64,000 nucleotides of DNA from a virus, in IMG/VR virus record IMGVR_UViG_3300005253_001115, positions 1-64,000 of that record, one strand, 5' to 3'. The translations under genes and the position numbers were made by a program. Of this stretch, positions 6,255 through 13,126 are shown piece after piece. Under the pieces are notes generated by a model. That model was given only the letters and a program-made list of their open reading frames with translations, was not told the DNA's origin and ran no database searches. Position 1 is the stretch's first letter. Each line of letters begins with the position of its first letter.

Positions 6255-6321
6255 AGGGCGGGATCTGGGATCAGCAGAGCCTCCAAAACTCAGCAGCGGG
6301 GTTCGATTCCTCGTCGCCCTG
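6255..6321 (+). tRNA. tRNA-Trp(CCA), reduced
   Basis: Acceptor AGGGCGG/TCGCCCT and T-arm CGGGG-TTCGATT-CCTCG are good. The anticodon loop CTCCAAA reads Trp, but its stem has two mismatches, and the D-arm is only GATC-TGG-GATC. At 67 bases with no CCA it is short, perhaps degenerate. Confidence 0.55.
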
Positions 6322-6354
6322 CGACTTTACTAAAGGAAAGAATGGAGAAGAGAC

Positions 6355-6912
6355 ATGAGTGGCAGCATCCTAGACAAGCGGTGGTTGACCCTGCACAAGG
6401 TTGAGGTAGAGGACATTTGCGTCTCTATTGCCGATCTGAACGCTGGGGAAAATCGCCCGGTCCACATCGGAACCGATGCGCAGAAGCACGGCAAGTTCTT
6501 GGATTTCGTCACGGCTGTGGTTGTGCTCGACCCCGGAAAGGGCGGACGTGTGTTCTACTGCAAGACGCGCGAGAAGCACATCAACAGCTTGCAGCACAAG
6601 CTCTTCACGGAGGTTGGCTTGAGCCTGGAGATTGCTCAGGCGCTTTGTGAGCATATCGACGCAGACCAGATTCAGGTTCACGTCGATGCGAACACCAACC
6701 TCAAGTGGGACTCCGGTAAGTATCACCAGCAGCTAGCGGGCATGGTTGTAGGTAGTGGCTTCAAGGCTGTCCTCAAGCCAGACGCCTGGGCAGCCTCGCA
6801 CGTTGCTGACCATGCTGTAAACGGCAAGAACGAGTCCTCGTCAACACGCCGCAGGAATAAGAAGGCCAGCAAGAGGGCAGGAAAGGCCGGTAAGAAGAGG
6901 TCGAAGAAGTAA
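6355..6912 (+). CDS. YkuK-like RNase H-fold protein (DUF458)
   Basis: 185 residues. HIGTDAQKHG near residue 36, GRVFYCKTREKH near 65, QVHVDANTNLKWDSGKYHQQ near 103 and KPDAWAASHVADHAVNG near 140 follow the RNase H-like YkuK family, with the expected Asp residues. A Lys/Arg-rich tail of about 30 residues ends the protein and may bind RNA or DNA. It lies among tRNA genes, so an RNA substrate is possible but unproven. Confidence 0.7.
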   Translation: MSGSILDKRWLTLHKVEVEDICVSIADLNAGENRPVHIGTDAQKHGKFLDFVTAVVVLDPGKGGRVFYCKTREKHINSLQHKLFTEVGLSLEIAQALCEHIDADQIQVHVDANTNLKWDSGKYHQQLAGMVVGSGFKAVLKPDAWAASHVADHAVNGKNESSSTRRRNKKASKRAGKAGKKRSKK

Positions 6913-6921
6913 ATGAGTTTT

Positions 6922-6998
6922 GCCGCCGTAGCTCAATTGGATAGAGCATTCGGTTTCGACCCGAAAGGCTGGGGGTTCAAGTCCCTTCGGCGGTGCCA
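6922..6998 (+). tRNA. tRNA-Arg(TCG)
   Basis: Anticodon arm TTCGG-TTTCGAC-CCGAA, acceptor GCCGCCG/CGGCGGT, CCA encoded. The last A of CCA (6998) is the first base of the ATG of the next CDS. Confidence 0.9.
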
Positions 6999-7441
6999 TG
7001 AAATATCCTGAGAAAGGAGACAAGTTTTGGTTCGTCCATGCCGGTTACCCGATAATTATCAGGGTGACCGTTATGGACAGCCATCATGGGGAAGTGGACA
7101 TTGACGAACCTGTCGGATTTGACTTAGAGTACACCGACCTGTACACTACGCTTGAAGAGGCAGCAGATGTTTTCTATAGAGACATGGAAGAGGCCAAGCT
7201 GCTCTGGGACGAGGACTTTCCAGGCCAGGGTCAGGTAGAGTTCGAGGAAGACTACACACTAGAGAAATATCGCGAAGACGTTGGTTACACCCTTCGAGTC
7301 TACGATGAGGAAGACGGGAAACAGCATACCCCACAGGGCTGGCCGGACAAGAGCGAGGACGAATGGTTCTCGTTGCGGGAAGTTCGAGAAATCCGAGGGA
7401 CGGACAGATCAGCGTTTGAGGAACTATACGGGGGCAGTTAG
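6998..7441 (+). CDS. hypothetical protein between two tRNAs
   Basis: 147 residues, acidic, family not recognised; starts MKYPEKGDKFWFVHAG. The ATG shares a base with the CCA of tRNA-Arg(TCG), and the stop codon lies in the acceptor stem of tRNA-Val(GAC). There is no room for an SD outside the tRNA, so tRNA processing must compete with translation of this gene. An internal ATG is possible but none has an SD. Confidence 0.6.
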   Translation: MKYPEKGDKFWFVHAGYPIIIRVTVMDSHHGEVDIDEPVGFDLEYTDLYTTLEEAADVFYRDMEEAKLLWDEDFPGQGQVEFEEDYTLEKYREDVGYTLRVYDEEDGKQHTPQGWPDKSEDEWFSLREVREIRGTDRSAFEELYGGS

Positions 7442-7509
7442 CTCAGTCAGGCCAGAGCGCCGCCTTGACATGGCGGAGGTCACAGGTTCAAGTCCTGTAC
7501 TGCCCACCA
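7432..7509 (+). tRNA. tRNA-Val(GAC)
   Basis: Anticodon arm CCGCC-TTGACAT-GGCGG, acceptor GGGCAGT/ACTGCCC, CCA encoded. Overlaps the preceding CDS by 10 bases. Confidence 0.9.
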
Positions 7510-7524
7510 AATTTGGAGATTGCT

Positions 7525-7821
7525 GTGAACTTGCTGGATTGGATGCGCAAACGAAAGAGCACGCTCGGAGAGGCTAGCGGGGAACGAGTAAATGAGTCTA
7601 TCGGCAACCACGACAGGTTGTTGGCAGGGTTACCGCCGCAGAGGAAGGCGTGGCTGATTGACACGGATGGTCAGAAACACTACCACGATATAGACATTCG
7701 AGACAACACACCGAGCCAAGAGGTCCGAGTAAGGCTACACAAGATAGACGCAGACATCGAGGAGAAGGTTTACGAGTACGACAAAGAAGTAGACGGCTGG
7801 CTGATTTACTATCAGGTTTGA
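7525..7821 (+). CDS. hypothetical protein
   Basis: About 98 residues from GTG at 7525, which follows TTTGGAG by 7 bases; upstream in-frame codons lie in the tRNA. Charged, no recognised domain. The stop ends at 7821 and tRNA-Arg(TCT) starts at 7822. Confidence 0.6.
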   Translation: MNLLDWMRKRKSTLGEASGERVNESIGNHDRLLAGLPPQRKAWLIDTDGQKHYHDIDIRDNTPSQEVRVRLHKIDADIEEKVYEYDKEVDGWLIYYQV

Positions 7822-7898
7822 GGCCCCTTAGCTCAACTGGACAGAGCAACGGTTTTCTACACCGTAGGTTGAGGGTTCGAATCCTTCAGGGGCTACCA
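7822..7898 (+). tRNA. tRNA-Arg(TCT)
   Basis: Anticodon arm ACGGT-TTTCTAC-ACCGT, acceptor GGCCCCT/AGGGGCT, CCA encoded. Confidence 0.9.
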
Positions 7899-7912
7899 AT
7901 TTGGAGATGTTG

Positions 7913-8101
7913 ATGTTAGACATACAAGCAGTACGACAGATTAACGGGGACTTGAGAATAGACGATGGGGACGAGGGGCCTCTTCTGACAATTCAATTTT
8001 TCGCGGAGTTTGCGAGCGGGTTTTCGAACGAGGATAAGGATCAAGTTTTGGAGGTGGTGGTCGATAAGCTCGTGGAGCTTCTAGCAGATCGCGATGAGTG
8101 A
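7913..8101 (+). CDS. small acidic protein
   Basis: 62 residues from ATG 7913, 6 bases after TTTGGAG. Acidic, with a C-terminal amphipathic helix (LEVVVDKLVELLADRDE). It overlaps the next gene by 8 bases. No family recognised. Confidence 0.5.
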   Translation: MLDIQAVRQINGDLRIDDGDEGPLLTIQFFAEFASGFSNEDKDQVLEVVVDKLVELLADRDE

Positions 8102-8609
8102 ATACGGTCGGTACATGGAAGCTAACCTTCTCATCGAGAAGAATGACGGTTCTGACTGGACAGACGCGGAAGTAGAAGATCTGGTAGAAAAGCTGGTTTA
8201 CGACAATATGGAACACGGACTTATGGTTGGCGGTGGCATACAGCCCATGAGGACCAGAAAAGACGAATGTGACTATTGCGAGGACCCGGGACATAAAGAC
8301 ATCAGCGAAGAAGAACGTTGTGAAACGTGCGGTGGATCAGGCCGCAAACACGAGGAAGAACCAACTTCTGACCCTGAGGCAGAGCAAGAGTGGAAAGACA
8401 TATACGCTCCTATAGCTCAACGGACAGAGCAGTCCCCCCCTAAGGGAAAGGCTGAAGGTTCGAATCCTTCTAGGAGCGCCAATGTTCGGAACAGATGTGA
8501 TCGAGAAAGCGATGGAGAACCTGGGGACCAAGGTGGCCAAGGCGACAATAGCGGGGTTCGAGATTGGTGCGAAGATCCTGGGCGAGACCATAGCGGCGAA
8601 AATGGATGA
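8094..8609 (+). CDS. DnaJ-type zinc-ribbon protein, runs into tRNA
   Basis: The first 100 or so residues look real, with CDYCEDPGH and CETCGGSG making a DnaJ-like zinc centre near residues 61-85. No stop occurs before tRNA-Arg(CCT), so the frame continues through the tRNA and into the next gene. The end given is formal; the original C-terminus was probably lost when the tRNA landed here. Confidence 0.4.
   Translation: MSEYGRYMEANLLIEKNDGSDWTDAEVEDLVEKLVYDNMEHGLMVGGGIQPMRTRKDECDYCEDPGHKDISEEERCETCGGSGRKHEEEPTSDPEAEQEWKDIYAPIAQRTEQSPPKGKAEGSNPSRSANVRNRCDRESDGEPGDQGGQGDNSGVRDWCEDPGRDHSGENG
8406..8481 (+). tRNA. tRNA-Arg(CCT) with C33
   Basis: Acceptor GCTCCTA/TAGGAGC, D-stem GCTC/GAGC, CCA encoded. 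Loop CCCCTAA gives anticodon CCT with C, not U, at position 33. The next CDS begins on the base after CCA. Confidence 0.75.
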
Positions 8610-8679
8610 GCTGCACGAGAGAGAACAGCTCGCTCATCGTCAGGAAGAGGAACGGGAAGCGCACAGGCACAGTCCTTAG
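8482..8679 (+). CDS. small helical protein
   Basis: 65 residues starting MFGTDVIEKAMENLG; a hydrophobic Ala/Gly-rich first half and a Glu/Arg/His coiled-coil tail. The ATG directly follows the CCA of a tRNA, so no free SD exists. Function unknown. Confidence 0.5.
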   Translation: MFGTDVIEKAMENLGTKVAKATIAGFEIGAKILGETIAAKMDELHEREQLAHRQEEEREAHRHSP

Positions 8680-8736
8680 GAAGAAATGTACCCTTAAAGC
8701 AGCAGAAAGGCGCTTAAAGGGCGATTAAAGCACCAG

Positions 8737-8811
8737 GGTCCCATAGTTTACTGGCTAGAATTCCGGGTTTTCACCCCGGGGAAGGGGGATCGAAACCCCC
8801 TGGGATCACCA
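8737..8811 (+). tRNA. tRNA-Glu(TTC)
   Basis: Anticodon arm CCGGG-TTTTCAC-CCCGG, acceptor GGTCCCA/TGGGATC, CCA encoded. Confidence 0.9.
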
Positions 8812-8824
8812 TTTATGCGAATAT

Positions 8825-8904
8825 AGGGTCGTATCCCCTCCGTCTTATAAGCGGTAGAAAGGGTAACTGGTTACATGTGGGTTCAAGTCCCACCGGCCCC
8901 ACCA
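8825..8904 (+). tRNA. aberrant tRNA, possible Ile(TAT)
   Basis: T-arm GTGGG-TTCAAGT-CCCAC, acceptor GGGTCG/CGGCCC and CCA are normal. There is no normal D-arm: a CCGT-CTTATAA-GCGG arm (anticodon TAT by U33) comes early, then a D-loop-like GCGGTAGAAAGG, then GTAAC-TG-GTTAC. It is either a type II tRNA with a lost D-arm, or rearranged. Confidence 0.4.
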
Positions 8905-8931
8905 TTATCCCTTCCTTAGGGGAAGTTTTAC

Positions 8932-9007
8932 ACCGGTGTAACTCAGTGGCCAGAGTGCCTCTTTTACACGGAGGAAGTCGTCGGTTCAACTCCGGCCACC
9001 GGTACCA
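8932..9007 (+). tRNA. tRNA-Val(TAC)
   Basis: Acceptor ACCGGTG/CACCGGT, anticodon arm CCTCT-TTTACAC-GGAGG, CCA encoded. Confidence 0.9.
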
Positions 9008-9012
9008 TATAC

Positions 9013-9087
9013 GCGGGTATAGCTCAGTGGTAGAGCATCTTGTTGCCAACGAGAAGGCCGGGGGTTCGAGCCCCCCTACCCGCTCCA
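9013..9087 (+). tRNA. tRNA-Gly(GCC)
   Basis: Acceptor GCGGGTA/TACCCGC, anticodon arm TCTTG-TTGCCAA-CGAGA, CCA encoded. Confidence 0.9.
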
Positions 9088-9092
9088 AACAC

Positions 9093-9168
9093 GCCCGTTT
9101 GGTGATAACGGTTAGCATTAGCCCCTGGTATGGGCTAGGAAAGGGTTCGACTCCCTTAACGGGCTCCA
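9093..9168 (+). tRNA. tRNA-Thr(GGT)
   Basis: Acceptor GCCCGTT/AACGGGC, anticodon arm AGCCC-CTGGTAT-GGGCT, CCA encoded. Confidence 0.9.
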
Positions 9169-9272
9169 TTTTGTTTTGACCGTTACCAGAAGAAGCGGCG
9201 AACGGGAAGGTAAAACAGAAAGGAGGATACATGTTTATCACAATCTAGCCCGTAATGGGCCAGGAGGATAGC

Positions 9273-9554
9273 ATGTATCGACGAGAGAGAGATCTGGCGC
9301 ACACGTTGTGGGCGCAAAGACGCTTTGCTACAGTGCGGTCTTGGGGGTGGTGGGGAGACGTTTTTCCCGATCTTGGAGAGTGGGCGTCCCAGAGTGGCCG
9401 CTTTCGTAAAGAAACTAGGCTTGGGTGCCCGAACGGTCGTAGTAAGTGCGGAGTGTGCAGCGGAGGGGTTCGAGAACCTACTCGCCAGGAAGTCCGCTCA
9501 AATATTGACTTTGAAGAATACCGAAAGGAGGTAGACATGTCAGCGTTTCAATAG
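9273..9554 (+). CDS. small conserved-type Cys protein
   Basis: 93 residues from ATG 9273 after AGGAGGATAGC. RFRKETRLGCPNGRSKCGVCSGG has a CxNGRxxCGxC metal-binding look, followed by PTRQEVRSNIDFEEYRKE. I have the impression of a widespread small phage/bacterial family but cannot name it. Confidence 0.6.
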   Translation: MYRRERDLAHTLWAQRRFATVRSWGWWGDVFPDLGEWASQSGRFRKETRLGCPNGRSKCGVCSGGVREPTRQEVRSNIDFEEYRKEVDMSAFQ

Positions 9555-9569
9555 TAAGGAGAAACTGAC

Positions 9570-10163
9570 ATGTATGTTATCGAACCCGCTCTCTGTCGAG
9601 AGCAGGAAATCTATCTGTATTGCTGTGGGAGACTTTCCCGCACTTTCTACGGCCTTCATCACTTGTGTGAGGAATTGTCCGTTGACTTTATCGAGAAGTG
9701 GGTAGGCGAACATTACGGCGAACAGATTAAGATCGTCACCAAGAGGGCTCACGGGCTCCATTGGCCCAAAGACAGGGCAAAGTGGGAGTACCAATTCCCC
9801 GAAGAGTTCTACATCGAACCTGCGATGTACATTGTTCGAACGGATGAAGGAGAGAAACTCACTTCCGATTTCTTGAAGAAGGCGTGCAGCCTATTCTATT
9901 ACAATCGTCGTTACGCTCGCCGGGACTATTACAAGCCCCGGATGGGCCGGAAGACTCAGTGGTGCTACGGAAATTACCGAGCACCCAAGATCACTAACGA
10001 GAAGCGTCAGGCTTTCTGCATCAAGGAAGATGGCGAACCTCCGATTCGCGCTCGTCGAAACATTACCAATTTGACGGACGCCTGGGACGACACTAGCAGA
10101 CACAACGATGCGTGCTGGAAGACCCAGTACAAGAAGAGGAAGAGACAGTATCGACCTAAGTAG
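9570..10163 (+). CDS. hypothetical protein
   Basis: 197 residues, rich in Tyr, Trp and Arg, with a basic tail (KTQYKKRKRQYRPK). Family not recognised. AAGGAG is 8 bases before the ATG. The aromatic/basic make-up suits nucleic acid binding, which is inference only. Confidence 0.6.
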   Translation: MYVIEPALCREQEIYLYCCGRLSRTFYGLHHLCEELSVDFIEKWVGEHYGEQIKIVTKRAHGLHWPKDRAKWEYQFPEEFYIEPAMYIVRTDEGEKLTSDFLKKACSLFYYNRRYARRDYYKPRMGRKTQWCYGNYRAPKITNEKRQAFCIKEDGEPPIRARRNITNLTDAWDDTSRHNDACWKTQYKKRKRQYRPK

Positions 10164-10164
10164 T

Positions 10165-10247
10165 ACGCAGGTCCAGTATGGTACGTTCCCGGGGATTCCG
10201 GTTCGAGTCCGGTAATGGTTCAGGGCACTCTAGAATGTCCACTGCGT
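10165..10247 (+). other. tRNA-like folded segment
   Basis: ACGCAG (10165) pairs with CTGCGT near 10246. Inside are a D-loop-like AGTATGGTA, a T-arm TCCGG-TTCGAGT-CCGGT, and then GGGCA-CTCTAGAA-TGTCC, an anticodon-like arm whose loop contains CTA. The order (T-arm before the anticodon-like arm) is not that of a normal tRNA. Confidence 0.35.
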
Positions 10248-10252
10248 CAAAT

Positions 10253-10327
10253 GCTGCCATAGCTTAACAGGTAAAGTACGCCACTCGTAATGGCGCGTTC
10301 GGGGTTCGAGTCCTCGTGGCAGCTCCA
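10253..10327 (+). tRNA. tRNA-Thr(CGT)
   Basis: Acceptor GCTGCCA/TGGCAGC, anticodon arm CGCCA-CTCGTAA-TGGCG, CCA encoded. Third threonine tRNA in the window. Confidence 0.9.
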
Positions 10328-10344
10328 TACACTAAAGGAAGTGC

Positions 10345-10626
10345 ATGATTCATTTCCTTCGAGACAAGAACAACCACACTATCGTTGACGTAGAGGCACT
10401 CCCCAGCGACATCAAGTGTGTTATCGTTATAGAGCGCTTCGCTGAGAAGCTGCTGAGCCTTTCAGACGCCCTGCGTCCGCTTTTCATTGCCGACATGCAA
10501 CTGATTCAGGAGATTCGCGGGTACCTCTTCGAGAAGAATACGTGGAAGGAGACCCCGGACGAGATAGCACGAAACTGGCTCATTCCTGTTGCACAGCGGT
10601 GGGATCTAGTGTACGTTACGGACTGA
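10345..10626 (+). CDS. hypothetical protein
   Basis: 93 residues, helical, beginning MIHFLRDKNNHTIVDVEALP. TAAAGGAAG precedes the ATG by 5 bases. No known family. Confidence 0.55.
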   Translation: MIHFLRDKNNHTIVDVEALPSDIKCVIVIERFAEKLLSLSDALRPLFIADMQLIQEIRGYLFEKNTWKETPDEIARNWLIPVAQRWDLVYVTD

Positions 10627-10640
10627 TTGAGGAGCGATAT

Positions 10641-10907
10641 ATGGGTTTATCTATGGGCGACTTACTGCTAGATTCGGAAAGAAAGGTACTAAGTGCTTTT
10701 GAAGCGATTCTCGCGGAAGATTATGAAGAAACACGTAAAGCAAACAGGAAGTTTTTTATTGACGTGTTAAAAGCTTGTAAGGCTTCTGAAGAGAGGCTCC
10801 TGGCGAGATTTAGCGAGCAACTGGATGGACTTGAGCGCAGACTTGAGCTGTTGGAAAATCCAGACAAATTGTGTAGCCTTGAAGACATGAGGGAGATATC
10901 ATCCTGA
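10641..10907 (+). CDS. coiled-coil hypothetical protein
   Basis: 88 residues from ATG 10641 after GAGGAGCG. The C-terminal half (ARFSEQLDGLERRLELLENP) is a coiled coil. Its stop overlaps the CTG proposed as the start of the macro-domain gene. Confidence 0.55.
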   Translation: MGLSMGDLLLDSERKVLSAFEAILAEDYEETRKANRKFFIDVLKACKASEERLLARFSEQLDGLERRLELLENPDKLCSLEDMREISS

Positions 10908-11347
10908 TCCTTCTCCAGAAGGACATCACAACAGTACAGGCCCCCGCCCTCATCGCGCACGGAGTGAACTGCTCCGACGTGATGGGGAGTGGGGTGGCCC
11001 GAGCCATCTACATGAGGTGGCCGACCGTGAAGGCCATGTACCACAAGGAAGGTTCGATGCGGCTGGGAGATGCCCAGTTCGTAGAGGTAGAAGATGGGCT
11101 GGTGGTGGCTAACTGCTTCACCCAGTCTGAGTACGGTAGAAGCGGAGAGCGTTACGCAGCTCCGGGTGCCATTAAGATGGCTCTATCAACGGCAGCCTGT
11201 GTGGCAATGGACCGAGGTCTGGACAAGGTACACATCCCCAGGATCGGCTCTGGTCTTGGGGGCTTGGATTGGTACGAGGACGTGGTTCCGGCTCTATTGG
11301 AGATCGAGAAGCACGCTCCCATTAACTTCGTAGTTTGTGATGTCTGA
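10904..11347 (+). CDS. macro-domain protein (ADP-ribose binding)
   Basis: 147 residues if it starts at CTG 10904. ILLQKDITTVQA, then HGVNCSDVMGSGVA (substrate loop 1) and IGSGLGGLDW (loop 2) are hallmarks of macro domains, which bind or hydrolyse ADP-ribose derivatives. The first strand and the essential GVNC lie upstream of the first ATG/GTG, so a non-standard start is required. CTG sits 8 bases after AGGGAG and overlaps the previous stop as CTGA. It may counter host ADP-ribosylation or process NAD metabolites. Confidence 0.8.
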   Translation: MILLQKDITTVQAPALIAHGVNCSDVMGSGVARAIYMRWPTVKAMYHKEGSMRLGDAQFVEVEDGLVVANCFTQSEYGRSGERYAAPGAIKMALSTAACVAMDRGLDKVHIPRIGSGLGGLDWYEDVVPALLEIEKHAPINFVVCDV

Positions 11348-11606
11348 AGAATTTGACATTATGTGGTACGGCTCTGGCGGCACACCGGGCTCGAAGGGCC
11401 TCATGACGAAAGAAGCTGCGGAAGTGTACGCCCGGACGCTGGAAGCCACAGACCGCGTTATTGGGTGGAAAGCTGGAACTTGCCAATCAGTATTTCAGTT
11501 CTGGGCGCTGGGGAATGGGGAGGCGATGGAGCTTCCGCACAACGAGGAACCCCCTACAGGGCGCAGAGCGGCAATTAAATGGCAGAAGGCGAGGAGACCG
11601 AAATGA
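11340..11606 (+). CDS. hypothetical protein with RRxAIxxQKAR tail
   Basis: 88 residues, family unknown. The C-terminus GRRAAIKWQKARRPK resembles the ends of otherwise unrelated genes at 20671, 24228 and 30356. Overlaps the macro gene by 8 bases and the next gene by 4. Confidence 0.55.
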   Translation: MSEEFDIMWYGSGGTPGSKGLMTKEAAEVYARTLEATDRVIGWKAGTCQSVFQFWALGNGEAMELPHNEEPPTGRRAAIKWQKARRPK

Positions 11607-11692
11607 GAATGTTGTGGTTCAGGTTCAAGACTTTAGTGCTTATAGCTGCGGGCTGGGCGCTGGCCTTCGTCGTGTACAAAATTATGGGGTAA
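11603..11692 (+). CDS. 29-residue membrane protein
   Basis: MRMLWFRFKTLVLIAAGWAL... is a basic N-terminus and a single transmembrane helix. Translation is coupled by ATGA overlap. Too short for family assignment. Confidence 0.45.
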   Translation: MRMLWFRFKTLVLIAAGWALAFVVYKIMG

Positions 11693-11701
11693 GGCACGCA
11701 A

Positions 11702-11995
11702 ATGTTCGAAAGACTAGATCTGCTATCCCAGCACCCTACCGACAAGGCGCTGGATATCCTGTACGAAGAATTCGACAAAGCTCTGCTGGCTGGGGAATTT
11801 GAGGCAGTTGACATTTACATGCGGCACGCTATAGTGAGTCGCTATCGGGTAGAGACCTTGGTGGGTTTTTTGACGATTTCCTTCCAATGGAAAGACCATC
11901 TAAAGGAACGGCCGGGTTTCTACGCTAGAGTAAAGGCTCGCGTAGAGAAGAGTTACCCAGATAGGGCAGAGAAGATCTTGATGGGGCTAGAGTAG
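11702..11995 (+). CDS. hypothetical helical protein
   Basis: 97 residues, helical, starting MFERLDLLSQHPTDKALD. The helix pairs suggest a repeat-type fold, but no family is clear. Confidence 0.55.
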   Translation: MFERLDLLSQHPTDKALDILYEEFDKALLAGEFEAVDIYMRHAIVSRYRVETLVGFLTISFQWKDHLKERPGFYARVKARVEKSYPDRAEKILMGLE

Positions 11996-12005
11996 AGGAG
12001 TTGGC

Positions 12006-12173
12006 GTGGGCGAAAAATGTGAAAAGTGCGATCATGGTGAGCATGCGCCCGGCAAGTGCGAAGTCCTCCACGTCTATGCGAGAGGCCCGAACGACCCGCC
12101 GGGGAATCGGCGCTGTTTGTGCGGATACGTTTTTGAAGACTTCACCACCCAGAGCAACGGAGATGCAGAATGA
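12006..12173 (+). CDS. small zinc-ribbon protein
   Basis: 55 residues, GTG start 5 bases after AGAGGAG. CEKCDHGEHAPGKC and RCLCG form a likely zinc site. It ends in an ATGA overlap with the next gene. Confidence 0.5.
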   Translation: MGEKCEKCDHGEHAPGKCEVLHVYARGPNDPPGNRRCLCGYVFEDFTTQSNGDAE

Positions 12174-12754
12174 GTCTGGTACCGCACAAGTGCAGATGTG
12201 GGCAGTGTTTTCTGGAGATGCCGGAGACAGTACCACAGTCCAGAGGAGGACTGTTTGACCAACTCATGGTGCTAACTGCGGTGGCTGGGCACTTACAGCG
12301 GTCAGGAGAGCATCATTCAGCAGAGACGATTATAGAGGTGCAGGACAAGCTTTACACTGGGCTAGCGGCTGCACTACGAAAGGCAGAAAAGGGGGCGATA
12401 GCTCAGCAGGGAGAGCGCTTGAATATTCAAGAGGTCCGGGGTTCGAGCCCCCGTCGCTCCACCATTATTTCTGACTTCTTGGCGTCACTTCGTATGTACG
12501 AGTTCAACGCGATGGATTGCGGGTCCAGGCGGGTAATAAAGCTGTCCGTGGACGATATTGAGAAAGATTTCCTCGATGAGCTAAAGTTTGTGGACCAACT
12601 TCCCGAAGATGGTATCACAGGAAGAGCCCTGGAGCTTGCGGACCTTGTGTCCGATATGATCTGGGGCGGAGCTAGAGGCTGGGAACGCGCAGATCAGGAG
12701 CAGTTTGAGCACTTGAAGCGTGAAGCCGGGAAGAGAATGAAAGTAACCAACTGA
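12170..12754 (+). CDS. hypothetical protein containing an in-frame tRNA relic
   Basis: 194 codons. N-terminal part begins MSLVPHKCRCGQC (zinc-like Cys cluster); residues about 75-98 are encoded by a tRNA-shaped segment; the rest (SVDDIEKDFLDELKFVDQL...) is a normal acidic helical protein. The tRNA lacks exactly three bases, so the frame stays open. Either two genes were fused, or the downstream part starts at ATG 12494, which has no SD. Confidence 0.5.
   Translation: MSLVPHKCRCGQCFLEMPETVPQSRGGLFDQLMVLTAVAGHLQRSGEHHSAETIIEVQDKLYTGLAAALRKAEKGAIAQQGERLNIQEVRGSSPRRSTIISDFLASLRMYEFNAMDCGSRRVIKLSVDDIEKDFLDELKFVDQLPEDGITGRALELADLVSDMIWGGARGWERADQEQFEHLKREAGKRMKVTN
12392..12464 (+). pseudogene. tRNA lacking its anticodon (Ala-like)
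   Basis: Acceptor GGGGCGA/TCGCTCC, D-stem GCTC/GAGC, T-arm CCGGG/CGGGG-type and CCA are intact. The anticodon arm is CTTGAATATTCAAG, the same as tRNA-Ala(GGC) at 5728 (CTTGAATGGCATTCAAG) minus GGC. It cannot decode. Confidence 0.75.
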
Positions 12755-12773
12755 AACAGTTGAGGAAATCACG

Positions 12774-12965
12774 ATGGCCGGTACAAAGACTCAGAACAAG
12801 AACATGGGCAAGCGCGGAACGACGCAGCGCGACCGGTTCCTCACGGGCACGGACACGCCTGTGATTCGCATCATGCTAGGCGGCAAGCGGCGCTTTGTGT
12901 GGGGAGTCAAGAACACAGATGGCGGATACCGCCACGTCGATATTGCAGAAACCGAGCTTCGATAG
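12774..12965 (+). CDS. small basic protein
   Basis: 63 residues, MAGTKTQNKNMGKRGTTQRD at the start, very basic, then a possible beta-hairpin RRFVWGVKNTDGGYRHVDI. TTGAGGAAATCACG precedes the ATG. It may bind nucleic acid. Confidence 0.55.
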   Translation: MAGTKTQNKNMGKRGTTQRDRFLTGTDTPVIRIMLGGKRRFVWGVKNTDGGYRHVDIAETELR

Positions 12966-13018
12966 TCTCGGGTGGTTATCTAAAGACATGGACGAAAAGT
13001 GCATCTAACAGAATTTGA

Positions 13019-13095
13019 CGCGGGGTAGAGAAGTCTGGCATCTCGCAAGGCTCATAACCTTGAGATCGGAGGTTCGAATCCTTCTCCCGCTACCA
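13019..13095 (+). tRNA. initiator tRNA-fMet(CAT)
   Basis: Begins CGCGGGGTAGAG, close to bacterial initiator tRNA; C1 faces T72 and cannot pair, the mark of initiators. Anticodon arm CAAGG-CTCATAA-CCTTG, T-arm GGAGG-TTCGAAT-CCTTC, CCA encoded. The three G-C pairs usual in initiator anticodon stems are only partly kept. Confidence 0.8.
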
Positions 13096-13126
13096 TTTTA
13101 CGGCTTATCCTTAGGCTGTAGAAGAA

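Noticed and set aside
8094-8609. C-terminal 70 residues of the zinc-ribbon ORF as real protein
   Set aside because: They are encoded by tRNA-Arg(CCT) and by the next gene in another frame; the composition is that of a read-through artefact.
10165-10247. Calling this a tmRNA-like or normal suppressor tRNA
   Set aside because: The arm order does not fit a tRNA and no tag ORF is present; kept only as an unexplained element.
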